From the NCBI GenBank assembly GCA_021802945.1, contig JAJZRE010000026.1:1-36101 (forward strand): 36,101 nucleotides of DNA, in the 5' to 3' direction. Under the pieces are notes generated by a model. The model saw only the letters and a list, made by a program, of their open reading frames with translations, had not been told where the DNA came from and did no database searches. Source of the stretch: Pseudomonadota bacterium (GTDB taxonomy: Bacteria > Pseudomonadota > Gammaproteobacteria > Burkholderiales > Thiobacillaceae). Shown in pieces: positions 17,648-25,157 of the stretch. The first letter of the stretch is position 1. Every line of letters starts with the position of its first letter. A program made the position numbers and the translations under genes.

Positions 17648-18601
17648 TCAGGCCCTTTCCTGTCCGCGCGGATCGAACGCCAGTTCGCGCGCCATGGTTT
17701 CGTACAGCTCCCGCGCTTTCGGTGTGCTGGCCGGCGGCAGCACCACCTGGATGTCGAGCAGCAGATCGCCGGGCGGCTGGCCGGGAATGCCGTGGCCGCG
17801 CACGCGCAGCTGCCGCCCGCTCTGGGCGCCCTCGGGAATGCGCACCTTGACGCTGCCGTGCGGCAGGTCCACCGCAACGACGGCGCCCAGCGCCGCTTCC
17901 CACGGCGCCACCGGCAGGATCCGGTGGAGGTCGCGGCCCTCCGGCCGAAAGCGCGGATGCGGCTTGAACTGCACTTCCAGCAGCAGGTCGCCGGCGGGCG
18001 CACCGCCCATCCCGGGCGCGCCCTGGCCCGCCAGGCGGATCACCTGGCCGGCGTGCACGCCCCTGGGAATCTTCACGTTGAGCGTGCGGGTCGCCAGTTG
18101 AACCCGGCCCTGGGCGTCCGTCTTCGGAACCCGCAGTGAAATCTGCCGGGTGGCCCCGCTGAAGGCGTCTTCCAGGTCGAGCAGCACCTTGGCGTGGTGA
18201 TCCTCGCCCTGCGCCCGGAAGCCGGCGTGGGCATAGCGGGCGCCTGCATGCGCGCCGCCCATGCGGCCGAACAGCTCGGAAAAGAAATCGCTGAAGCCGG
18301 CGGCTTCACGGGGGGAATAGCCCTGGCCAGAAAACTCGAAGCCCGCGTCCCAGTCCGGCGGCGGGCGGAAATCCTCGCCGGGCCGATGGCCGCGTCCCAG
18401 CTGATCGTAGGCAGCGCGTTTCTCCGGGTCGGAGAGCACGGCGTTGGCCTCGTTCACCTCCTGCATGCGCAGCTCGGCGTCCGGCTCCCTGGAGACGTCA
18501 GGGTGGTATTTGCGCGCCAGCCTGCGGAAGGCCTTCTTGATGTCGTCCGCCGTGGCATCGCGCGCCACGCCCAGCGTCTGGTAATAGTCCTTGAATTGCA
18601 T
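17648..18601 (-). CDS. cbpA: Curved-DNA-binding DnaJ-family co-chaperone CbpA
   Basis: DnaK co-chaperone, also a nucleoid DNA-binding protein in E. coli. The J-domain lies at residues 1-70: FKDYYQTLGVARDATADDIK, the catalytic HPD in KYHPDVS, and NEANAVLSDPEKRAAYDQLG. A Gly/Phe-rich linker and two DnaJ C-terminal substrate-binding barrels follow (DLEDAFSGATRQI, LNVKIPRGVHAGQVIRLAGQG, KVRIPEGAQSGRQLRVRGHG). The zinc-finger domain of DnaJ is absent, which is the CbpA class. Start at 18601 with GGAA 5 nt upstream; further in-frame upstream Mets are not needed. 317 aa, the usual length. Confidence 0.93.
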   Translation of the reverse strand: MQFKDYYQTLGVARDATADDIKKAFRRLARKYHPDVSREPDAELRMQEVNEANAVLSDPEKRAAYDQLGRGHRPGEDFRPPPDWDAGFEFSGQGYSPREAAGFSDFFSELFGRMGGAHAGARYAHAGFRAQGEDHHAKVLLDLEDAFSGATRQISLRVPKTDAQGRVQLATRTLNVKIPRGVHAGQVIRLAGQGAPGMGGAPAGDLLLEVQFKPHPRFRPEGRDLHRILPVAPWEAALGAVVAVDLPHGSVKVRIPEGAQSGRQLRVRGHGIPGQPPGDLLLDIQVVLPPASTPKARELYETMARELAFDPRGQERA

Positions 18602-18697
18602 CCGGTTTCCTTTTTTGATTCGACAGGCGCTCCCGGATTTATAGATGATGCCGCCTGTCGCTTCCATCAAGGTCCGGAGGGCGCGTGGGCTGGCGTG

Positions 18698-19052
18698 TCA
18701 GGGTTCGGCGATGACGTAACGATTGCGGCCGTCCCGCTTGCCTTCGTAAAGCGCCAGGCCGGCCCGCCATGATGTCGCTGCAGATCGACCGGATGGCGTC
18801 GTGCATGGTTTGATGCACCCCGTCCACGCGCGCGGCGGACGGGGCGTCGAGCATCTCGAAGTGACCGCGGTTCGCCATGAACCGGCCGCCGAAACGACAC
18901 AGGGTGTGCGCCTGGGAATCGAGCACGTCCTCGCCGGGGGTCGACCGCAGCACGGCGCAGCGCACGATCCGGCGCGTCCAGTCCATGTGCGCCTCGAAGG
19001 CGGCGTCGAGCTCGGTGACAAACGTGCCGGTTTCTGCCGGCAGGTCGGGCAT
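18698..19052 (-). pseudogene. Remnant of a CZB-GGDEF diguanylate cyclase (DgcZ/YdeH-like)
   Basis: The first 95 codons encode a chemoreceptor zinc-binding (CZB) domain: FEAHMDWTRRIV, TLCRFGGRF, DGVHQTMHDAI. Candidate zinc ligands are His22, Cys52, His80 and His84, close to the His22, Cys52, His79 and His83 known for E. coli DgcZ. At about 18758-18768 the reading shifts. In the -1/+1 frame the next residues are AGLALYEGKRDGRNRYVIAEP-stop, the characteristic last 20 residues of a GGDEF domain. The end of CZB and nearly all of GGDEF, including the active site, are missing. The simplest explanation is a deletion that also broke the frame. The frame that continues from CZB runs to 18639 through sequence resembling nothing. 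Confidence 0.78.
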
Positions 19053-19122
19053 GGGCGTGTTCCCGGGCCGTCATGAGCCGGTCAACAAGGGGACCATCCT
19101 GATCGCGTGCCCCGCGGCAGGC

Positions 19123-19995
19123 CTATATCTCGCGCACCACGCGGAAGCCCAGATTGATATCCAGCTCGTTCTCCAGCCTGCGGCGGCGGGCGGCGGCGCG
19201 GCAGTCCTCGGGGCCGTCGAACCAGGAGCCGCCCTTGGTGACGACGGCGTGCGGCCTGCCGGGCAGGGGGCGCTCGGGCAGGCTCGCGTGGTCGCGGGTC
19301 CAGGGGCTGGCGGTGAATTCCCACACGTTGCCCGGCATGTCGTGCACCCCCCAGCGGTTGGGGCGCAGCTTGCCGACTTCCATCGCGCCGCACCGGACGA
19401 AGCAGCGCGACAACAGGCGCGGCCGCTTGGGTCGCGCGGCGTCATAGCCCTGGCTGGCGTTGTAGAGCGCATCCGCCGGGGTGATGCGGTCGCCCTGCGG
19501 ATACGCCGTCGCCGCGCCGGCACGGCAGGCGTATTCCCATTCCTGCTCGCTGGGCAGGCGGTAGCGCTGCCCGGTCTGCCGGCTCAACCAGACACAGTAA
19601 TCGCGCGCCTCGGTCTGGCGCACATTGATCACCGGCTTGCGGCCGGACAGCCACACCAGTTCCGCGCGCGGCCGCCAGCCGGTGGCGCGGGCATAGGCCT
19701 CGAATTCCTCGGTGGTGACCGGGTGCACGCCGATGGCGAAGCTGCGCTCGACCAATGCCGCGCGGCGCGGGCGGTCCTGCGCCGGCGCAGATTCCTGCGG
19801 CGCGGCACCGTATTCGAATCCGCCCGCCGGGATGAGGACCAGCGCGGGCGCGGACGAGCCGTCGGGCAGGGGGTCCTGAAAATGGGTGTCGGCCAGGCCC
19901 AAGGCATGTGCGGCGTTGACCTGCAGCGCGATCAGTTCGCCCTCGTGCAGGGCCAAGGTATCGGGCAGGGCGGAGGGGGTGCGGTCGGGATTCAT
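19123..19995 (-). CDS. SUMF1 (formylglycine-generating-enzyme-like) domain protein
   Basis: A 290-aa protein with the SUMF1 fold: LVLIPAGGFEYGA, FAIGVHPVTTEEFEAYARATGW, ARDYCVWLSRQTGQRYRLPSEQEWEYACRAG, PNRWGVHDMPGNVWEF, VTKGGSWFDG and GFRVVREI. Of the two copper-binding cysteines of true formylglycine-generating enzyme only the second has a counterpart (PEDCRAAAR); the first is Asp, so sulfatase activation is unlikely. Related proteins act in unrelated oxidations (EgtB, NirV) or bind ligands, and no specific role can be assigned. The start Met is the first after a gap with no coding signature; upstream in-frame residues are low-complexity. The catalytic neighbourhood contains no sulfatase gene. 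Confidence 0.82.
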   Translation of the reverse strand: MNPDRTPSALPDTLALHEGELIALQVNAAHALGLADTHFQDPLPDGSSAPALVLIPAGGFEYGAAPQESAPAQDRPRRAALVERSFAIGVHPVTTEEFEAYARATGWRPRAELVWLSGRKPVINVRQTEARDYCVWLSRQTGQRYRLPSEQEWEYACRAGAATAYPQGDRITPADALYNASQGYDAARPKRPRLLSRCFVRCGAMEVGKLRPNRWGVHDMPGNVWEFTASPWTRDHASLPERPLPGRPHAVVTKGGSWFDGPEDCRAAARRRRLENELDINLGFRVVREI

Positions 19996-20190
19996 GGTGT
20001 CGGGCAGGGCGCGGATGACTGGAATTATGCCATTTCCGCGCAGGATCCATGCGGCACGCGGCCGCATGGAATGAAGGCCCGACGAAGCGCGGCCTGCCCT
20101 GGCGTGGCCACGACATCGTCGCGCCACGCCGCCGTCGGCGGACAGCGACGGCGTGTGCCTGGCGCCCGGGCCGGACGGAAAAGCATCGAA

Positions 20191-20203
20191 TTGACACTAA
20201 AAT
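20191..20203 (+). promoter_or_regulatory. AT-rich promoter-like element upstream of ferritin-like gene
   Basis: TTGACA at 20191 is followed immediately by TAAAAT at 20198. They overlap too closely to be a -35/-10 pair, so one is likely the active box: TAAAAT as a -10 with a weak -35, or TTGACA with an unseen -10. This is the only AT-rich stretch in the 234-bp divergent spacer 19996-20229, which otherwise shows no coding signal. Confidence 0.25.
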
Positions 20204-20229
20204 ACCGCCCATCCAGACAACCCCGGCCC

Positions 20230-21099
20230 ATGGGACACCCCAGGTCCTCCCGCGCCCTTTCAACCGACATGCTTTACATCGACCTCTTCAAATCCCTGGA
20301 ACGCGCCCGCTGGAACATGGAAACCGACATTCCGTGGGACCAGTTCGACGCCGGCAAGCTCACCGACGAGCAGGCGCTGACCATCAAGATGAACGCCATC
20401 ACCGAGTGGGCGGCCTTGCCGGCCACCGAGATGTTCCTGCGCGACTTCGTGCACGACAGCGACTTTTCCGCCTTCATGTCGATCTGGTTCTACGAGGAGC
20501 AGAAGCACGCGCTGGTGCTGATGGAATACCTGCGCCGCTTCAGGCCCGAGTTTGCGCCGACCGAGGAAGAACTGCACGCCATCCGCTTTCCGTTCGATCC
20601 GGCGCCGCCGATGGAAACCCTGATGCTGCATTTCTGCGGCGAAGTGCGGCTGACGCAGTGGTACAAGTGCGCCTCCGAATGGCACACCGAACCGGTGATC
20701 AAGTTCATCTACGAGACGATCTCGCGCGACGAGGGCCGTCACGGCGGTGCCTACCTGCAGTACATGAAGCGCGCGCTGAAGGAGGGCGGGACGGGCGTCG
20801 CCGCGGCCTTCGCCAAGATCGGCTTACTGATGGCGTCGAGCCGGCGTTCAGACAAGGCGCTGCATCCCACCAACCTGCACGTCAACGAAGCGCTGTTCCC
20901 CCAGGACACCATCCAGTCGCGCCTGCCCAATCCCGAATGGCTGGAACACTGGCTCGACGAGCAGATCCGCTTCGACGAAACCTGGGAAAGCAAGGTGGTC
21001 GGCGGCATCCTGCGCAACCTCTCGAACCTGCTGGGGCAGACCTTCGAGAACGTGCGCGACCTCAACAAATACCGCAAGCAGGCGCTGGCTGCGGCCTGA
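20230..21099 (+). CDS. Ferritin-like diiron protein
   Basis: Protein of 289 aa, all-helical, with the carboxylate/histidine pattern of a ferritin-like diiron site: ITEWAALPATE near residue 60, FYEEQKH at about 88-93, FCGEVRLTQWY, then ISRDEGRHGGAYL. The EExxH and DExRH spacing recalls acyl-ACP desaturases and related oxidases (rubrerythrin-superfamily fold) more than storage ferritin, and no thioredoxin-like or rubredoxin domain is fused. The reaction is unknown. ATG 20230 is used; MLYIDLF at 20269 is an alternative start close to the first helix. Transcription probably ends at the strong hairpin 15 bp after the stop. Confidence 0.72.
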   Translation: MGHPRSSRALSTDMLYIDLFKSLERARWNMETDIPWDQFDAGKLTDEQALTIKMNAITEWAALPATEMFLRDFVHDSDFSAFMSIWFYEEQKHALVLMEYLRRFRPEFAPTEEELHAIRFPFDPAPPMETLMLHFCGEVRLTQWYKCASEWHTEPVIKFIYETISRDEGRHGGAYLQYMKRALKEGGTGVAAAFAKIGLLMASSRRSDKALHPTNLHVNEALFPQDTIQSRLPNPEWLEHWLDEQIRFDETWESKVVGGILRNLSNLLGQTFENVRDLNKYRKQALAAA

Positions 21100-21113
21100 C
21101 ACGCACCCCGAGC

Positions 21114-21150
21114 ACAAACAAGGGCCAGCGTTCGGCTGGCCCTTGTTTGT
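21114..21150 (+). terminator. Perfect 16-bp hairpin terminator
   Basis: A perfect inverted repeat of 16 bp (21114-21129 with 21135-21150) encloses the loop GTTCG. The arms end in the A-rich ACAAACAA and T-rich TTGTTTGT, so the structure can act on either strand. It follows the ferritin-like gene by 15 bp and insulates it from the bufferin cluster. Confidence 0.88.
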
Positions 21151-21300
21151 GGGTCCGATTCTTGAGGGGGGATGTCCGGAAGAGGGGGCCATCATTTTTT
21201 GCCGGCGAGGTGGAAGACGGGCAGGCGACTGCGCCACATCGGGCAAAGGGGATGCGCGGCGGGCCTGTCCATCGTGCATTGAAGGGGACGAAAAAGAACC

Positions 21301-21330
21301 TGTAAGGAATGACGGCCGGGCGCGACTCAT
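21301..21330 (+). promoter_or_regulatory. Candidate ECF-sigma-type promoter of the bufferin cluster
   Basis: TGTAAGGAAT (21301-21310) could serve as an ECF-type -35 (GGAA core) and CGACTCAT (21323-21330) as its -10, about 80 nt before bufA1. Bufferin operons in other bacteria are controlled by ECF sigma factors, but no sigma or anti-sigma gene is in this window, so the assignment is tentative. The rest of 21151-21408 contains no convincing gene. Confidence 0.3.
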
Positions 21331-21408
21331 GCCTGTCCGCAGCACTTTTGCCGGCGGATGCTGGCCAAGGCCGGCGACATTTTCGAACCTTATCTGGAGA
21401 GTCACATC

Positions 21409-21735
21409 ATGGACAAGCGTCACTTCGTCAAAACCGCCGCCTCCTCGCTGCTTGCACTGGGCATCGTTGCCGCTGCCGCGCCCGGCCAGGCCGCCAGCAT
21501 GGACAAATGCTTCGGAGTCGCCAAGGCCGGGCAGAACGATTGCGCCGGCATTTCCGGGCTGCATTCCTGCAAGGGATCGAGCACGACGAGCTACGATCCG
21601 GGCGATTTCAAGGCGGTTCCCACCGGCACCTGCGCGAAGATGGGCGGCCTGAGCATGCAGCAGGCCAAGGAAACGCTCAAGGATCCCGCCAGGGTGAAAG
21701 CCTTCGAGCAGGCCATGCAAAAGCGCATTTCCTGA
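21409..21735 (+). CDS. bufA1: Bufferin-1 precursor peptide (DUF2282 family)
   Basis: Precursor of a ribosomally made, modified copper-binding peptide of the bufferin class, 108 aa. A signal peptide ([26 protein letters not shown], cleavage after about residue 28) directs export. The core has four cysteines at 34, 45, 54 and 75 within [22 protein letters not shown] and [11 protein letters not shown], the pattern of DUF2282 proteins. In studied bufferins, cysteines are converted by the MNIO enzyme to thiooxazoles that bind copper, and the peptide is exported to the periplasm. GGAGA 8 nt upstream supports this start; the earlier in-frame Met lacks one. It is followed in order by bufB, bufC and a DoxX gene. 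Confidence 0.9.
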   Translation: MDKRHFVKTAASSLLALGIVAAAAPGQAASMDKCFGVAKAGQNDCAGISGLHSCKGSSTTSYDPGDFKAVPTGTCAKMGGLSMQQAKETLKDPARVKAFEQAMQKRIS

Positions 21736-21797
21736 ACCTGACGCAGGGGCCGGGAAAGCGCCGGCCCCTGAATCGTCCCTGTCCTGGAATCACGCCC

Positions 21798-22691
21798 ATG
21801 CAGCCTGCCCACCCCATGAATGGAATCGGCCTGCGCCAGCCCCACTATCGGGAATTTCGTGCCGCGCGCCCGACCCTGGGTTTCGTCGAGGTGCACTCGG
21901 AGAATTTTTTCAACCCTCACGATGCCGCGGCGCAGGTTCTCGCCGCCGTCCGCCAGGACTACGCGATCAGCCTGCACGGCGTCGGCCTGGCGCTGGGTTC
22001 GGCCTGCGGCGTCGATGATGCGCATGTCGAACGACTGGCCGCGCTGGTCGAGCGCATCGACCCCGTGCGCGTGTCCGACCACGCCAGTTTCGCGCGCGCG
22101 CCCTGGTCGCAGCGCGGCATCATCCACGCCAACGACCTGCTGCCCATTGCGTTCACGCACGATTCACTGGACATTCTGTGCAGCAATGTCGAGCAGGTGC
22201 AGGAACGTCTCAAGCGGCCGCTGCTGGTCGAGAACCTGAGCGCCTATCTGGATTTCGCCGAGCGCGATTTCAGTGAGCCGCAATTCTTGGCCGAACTGGG
22301 CCGCCGCACCGGCTGCGGCCTGTTGCTCGACGTCAACAACCTGATGGTCAACGCCCTGAATGCTCATGAAGCCGATCCCGTCCAATCCGTGTGCGACTGG
22401 ATCGACGAGCTGGCGCATGTGGCGACGCCCGGCCTCGTCGGGGAAATTCACCTGGCCGGGTTCAGCGCGCAGGAAGGCCTGATCATCGACGATCATTCCG
22501 CCCTCGTGTCGGAGCCGGTCTGGCTGGCCTGCCGGCACGCGTTGCAGCGGCTGGGGCCGGTCCCCACGCTGATCGAGTGGGATGAACGCCTCCCCGCGCT
22601 GTCCGTGTTGCTCGGCGAGGCCGCCAAGGCCGAGGCCCTATGCGCGGCGCACCGCGACGCACGGATTGCCGTCGAAGGCGCTGCGGCATGA
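21798..22691 (+). CDS. bufB: Bufferin maturation enzyme, DUF692 multinuclear iron oxidase (MNIO)
   Basis: Cytoplasmic enzyme (297 aa) of the MNIO family, a TIM-barrel binding two or three iron ions that oxidises peptide cysteines. Conserved metal-ligand segments are all present: EVHSENFF (33-38), SLHGVG with His60, VSDHASF with His95, LVENLSAY with Glu145, LLLDVNNL with Asp178 and Asn180, GEIHLAGF with His218, IDDHS (231-234) and LIEWDE with Glu260. Together with the adjacent precursor and partner gene this identifies a bufferin-type rather than a methanobactin- or TglH-type system. The open frame extends far upstream, but the ATG at 21798 starts a few residues before the family's GIGLRQPHY opening. 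Its stop overlaps bufC (ATGA). Confidence 0.92.
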   Translation: MQPAHPMNGIGLRQPHYREFRAARPTLGFVEVHSENFFNPHDAAAQVLAAVRQDYAISLHGVGLALGSACGVDDAHVERLAALVERIDPVRVSDHASFARAPWSQRGIIHANDLLPIAFTHDSLDILCSNVEQVQERLKRPLLVENLSAYLDFAERDFSEPQFLAELGRRTGCGLLLDVNNLMVNALNAHEADPVQSVCDWIDELAHVATPGLVGEIHLAGFSAQEGLIIDDHSALVSEPVWLACRHALQRLGPVPTLIEWDERLPALSVLLGEAAKAEALCAAHRDARIAVEGAAA

Positions 22692-23518
22692 ACGGGGAAC
22701 CCCGCATGTCCGAGGCGCGGCGCCAGCGCGAACTGATCGACGCGATATTCTCAACCCGGACGCCGGATGCCCCGTGCGCGGGCGCGCGGCAAAGCGGGAC
22801 GCGCTGGCGGACGGGGCTCGCGGCCTACCGCGGCAACGGCCGCGCCCATGCGTGCAATGCCTTGCAGGTGCAGTTTCCCACCATTCTGGCCATGCTCGGT
22901 GCGGAGACATTCGACGCCTTGTGCTCCAGCTATTGGCGGACATGCCCACCCCGCCGGGGCGACCTCGCCTGGGTCGGTGAAGCATTGCCCGCTTATATCG
23001 AAACGCTGGACACCCTGGCCGAATGGCCCTGGCTGGCCGACTGCGCGCGCCTGGACTGGACCGTGTGGCAGATGTCCGGCGCGCCCCCGGCGACATTCTC
23101 CGAGGGCGACCTGCGTCGCCTGGCCGACGGCGATCCCGCCGCGCTCGCACTCAGGCTTTCCCCCGGCGTGCGTCGGCTGTCCTCGGCGTGGCCCATCGTG
23201 ACCCTCTACGACGCCCACCGCCAGGCGCATCCGGACTGGGCGGCGGTTACCCGGGCAATCGCGCAAAAGCGCGCGCAGACGGCCTGGGTATGGCGTCCGC
23301 GGGAGAATCTTGCCGCGGCGCCAGCGGTGGAAACGCTCGATGCGGCAAGCGAACGCTGGGTCGCTGCGCTGGACGCCGGGCAAACGCTCGACCTTGCGCT
23401 CGATTCGGCCGGCGAGGCGTTTGATTTCGCCGCCTGGCTGGAACAGGCAATCCGGCAGGGTTGGCTCGACGCCGTGGCCGATAGGCATGCGCCGTCCGAT
23501 GCGATGGACAACGCCTGA
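22688..23518 (+). CDS. bufC: Bufferin maturation partner, DUF2063 family
   Basis: Protein of 276 aa that accompanies the MNIO enzyme. DUF2063 proteins are thought to bring the precursor to the enzyme. Family features: an N-terminal [10 protein letters not shown] helix, [18 protein letters not shown] (the R-N--A-ALQ--FP element continues as [12 protein letters not shown]), [12 protein letters not shown] and [11 protein letters not shown]. The C-terminal half is less conserved ([25 protein letters not shown]). It starts within the bufB stop, indicating translational coupling and near-equal expression of the two proteins. The ATG at 22688 is preferred over an in-frame GTG/ATG upstream inside bufB. 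Confidence 0.88.
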   Translation: MNGEPRMSEARRQRELIDAIFSTRTPDAPCAGARQSGTRWRTGLAAYRGNGRAHACNALQVQFPTILAMLGAETFDALCSSYWRTCPPRRGDLAWVGEALPAYIETLDTLAEWPWLADCARLDWTVWQMSGAPPATFSEGDLRRLADGDPAALALRLSPGVRRLSSAWPIVTLYDAHRQAHPDWAAVTRAIAQKRAQTAWVWRPRENLAAAPAVETLDAASERWVAALDAGQTLDLALDSAGEAFDFAAWLEQAIRQGWLDAVADRHAPSDAMDNA

Positions 23519-23574
23519 ATCCACGCCGCCTCCCGCGAGCTTCAACTCACCCCGGCAACTTGAGGAACGACACC

Positions 23575-24057
23575 ATGAATACGTTGAGTCCCAACAGTAC
23601 GGCCCATCGGGAATCCGGCATGCTCCGACGGGGCTGGTCCGGCCTGGAGGCCGTGCTGGCCTGGCTGCAGGCGCCGGCGCTTCTGGCCGCCAGGCTCTAT
23701 GTCGCCTATGTGTTCCTTGCGTCCGGACTCGAAAGCCTGCGCAGCTGGGATGCCACACGCTATCTGTACGAGAGCGAATTCCATGTCCCGGTCCTGCCGC
23801 CGCATGTCGCGGCCGTGCTCGGCACGGCAGGGGAGGTGCTGCTGCCGCCGCTCCTGCTGCTGGGGCTGTTCGGCCGCTTCGGCGCGCTGGGCCTGTTCGT
23901 GGTCAATGCCGTGGCCTTGCTGTCCTACCTGTATGCGCTGCAGCCCCCGGCCATCCTGTTTCACGTCATCTGGGGCATTCTGCTGGCCGTGGTGGCCCTG
24001 TGGGGACCGGGCAGGTGGTCGGTCGATCACCTGCGAGAGCGGGCCAGTCGCAGATAG
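23575..24057 (+). CDS. DoxX-family membrane protein of the bufferin cluster
   Basis: Inner-membrane protein (160 aa) with four hydrophobic helices, starting with RLYVAYVFLASGLESLRSW, then the VLGTAGEVLLPPLLLLGLFGRFGALGLF segment, the usual DoxX core. AGGA lies 8-9 nt before the ATG. DoxX-type genes commonly close DUF2282/DUF692/DUF2063 operons; their role may be in quinone-linked electron transfer or export, but this is unproven. A 56-bp spacer separates it from bufC, without a hairpin, so it is probably in the same transcript. Confidence 0.85.
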   Translation: MNTLSPNSTAHRESGMLRRGWSGLEAVLAWLQAPALLAARLYVAYVFLASGLESLRSWDATRYLYESEFHVPVLPPHVAAVLGTAGEVLLPPLLLLGLFGRFGALGLFVVNAVALLSYLYALQPPAILFHVIWGILLAVVALWGPGRWSVDHLRERASRR

Positions 24058-24348
24058 GGGGGCGAAACGATGACGCGTTATCGGCAGTCGAGGCGGGCTT
24101 ACCGTTCGTGCGAGCGTCCGTTATGAGGTTGTACTCATACAGGGCCGAAATCGGCCAATGGAACGGACGATCAGGCCTCTCTCGGAGAAGGTCCGGTTGT
24201 CTGCTGACTACAGGCCCTTAACGGTACCGCCAGGGTCGGCGTCGACAAAGCGCAACTCGCCCGATTACCGCGCTACAGAAGATCGGAATACCCCGTCCTG
24301 CGATCTTGCGGTGCTCAGGCGAGTTGGATTGACAGGTTGTGGACAGGG
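24058..24348. other. Gene-free spacer with a nested inverted repeat
   Basis: No frame here resembles a gene. The region contains an outer inverted repeat CAACTCGCC (24253-24261) / GGCGAGTTG (24318-24326) that encloses an inner one AAGATCG (24279-24285) / CGATCTT (24301-24307). It may be a decayed mobile-element end or a terminator-like structure between the bufferin cluster and the convergent outer-membrane gene; there is no T-tract. Confidence 0.45.
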
Positions 24349-25131
24349 TCAGAAAACACGCGTGAGCATTGCACCCGCGCCCCAGTCCGGGCTGGCATGC
24401 GAGAAGCCGTCCACCCAATAGCCCTGTGCTTTCCAGTCCTGGTTGAGCTTGTGGCTGACAAACGCAGTCACTTCACGCTGTGCCGCGCCCGTTGGCGTTA
24501 CCTTCTGACGCAAATCCAATATCAGGCCGCCACTGGTTTGCTGCGTGATTTTGTATACGCCACCCACCGAGCCGAAGAACACGTTGTCTAGCTTAAGCCC
24601 GGGCGCGTCGCCCATCACTTTGTAGCCCACAGTGCCCAAGGCGGTGAACATACCGGCGGTTTTGTACATATCCACTTGCGCAGAATAGTCATTCGCGCCG
24701 GTGCCCAGGCCTTTTTTCTCATCCGCCGTTCCGAACTTGACCTTGCCGGTCAGGTCGACCAGGAATGGGTTCGACCCGGTTTCGCGATAGAGGTTATAGG
24801 TGGCGCCCGCCACGACATCCCCCAGGCCTGCTTTGGCAGTGCGGGTAGCCTTGGCAGTGCCCACCACAATACCCCCTTGGACCACGTTGCCGGGACCTGT
24901 AATCCGGACATAGGGAACAGTAAGCTTGTAAACCCAGCGCCCGGTTTCGTAGCTTCCGGTGAGAGGAATGTACAGAATATCGGTGGATTGCGTGCCGCCA
25001 TATTTGCCCGAACTATAGTCCACCCCTGTAGTGAGGCTGAAGCCGGAGTCTCCAGCGACCGCCTGGAATGACACCATGATCAGGGTAGCGAGGGCGCTAG
25101 CCAGGGGCGCACTTTGTGTGATTTTTTTCAT
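24349..25131 (-). CDS. Outer-membrane beta-barrel protein (MetA-pathway phenol-degradation family-like)
   Basis: Secreted protein of 260 aa. It has a signal peptide (KKITQSAPLASALATLIMVSFQAVA), alternating short beta-strand-like segments (FSLTTGVDYSSGKYGG, YETGRWVYKLTVPYVRITGPG, AKAGLGDVVAGATYNLYRE) and a terminal phenylalanine (LTRVF-stop), as expected for an outer-membrane barrel. The pattern 'GLGDV--G--Y' resembles the Phenol_MetA_deg transporter family, but the substrate is not known. AAGG sites precede the start. Base composition is visibly lower in GC than that of the neighbours, which suggests acquisition. It lies 26 bp downstream of the repeat-protein gene, so they probably form an operon. 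Confidence 0.75.
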   Translation of the reverse strand: MKKITQSAPLASALATLIMVSFQAVAGDSGFSLTTGVDYSSGKYGGTQSTDILYIPLTGSYETGRWVYKLTVPYVRITGPGNVVQGGIVVGTAKATRTAKAGLGDVVAGATYNLYRETGSNPFLVDLTGKVKFGTADEKKGLGTGANDYSAQVDMYKTAGMFTALGTVGYKVMGDAPGLKLDNVFFGSVGGVYKITQQTSGGLILDLRQKVTPTGAAQREVTAFVSHKLNQDWKAQGYWVDGFSHASPDWGAGAMLTRVF

Positions 25132-25157
25132 TGCCTTACCTTAGAAATGCGGGAGCA

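Noticed and set aside
19123-19995. True formylglycine-generating enzyme or NirV
   Set aside because: One of the two catalytic cysteines is Asp, and there is no sulfatase or nitrite reductase gene beside it.
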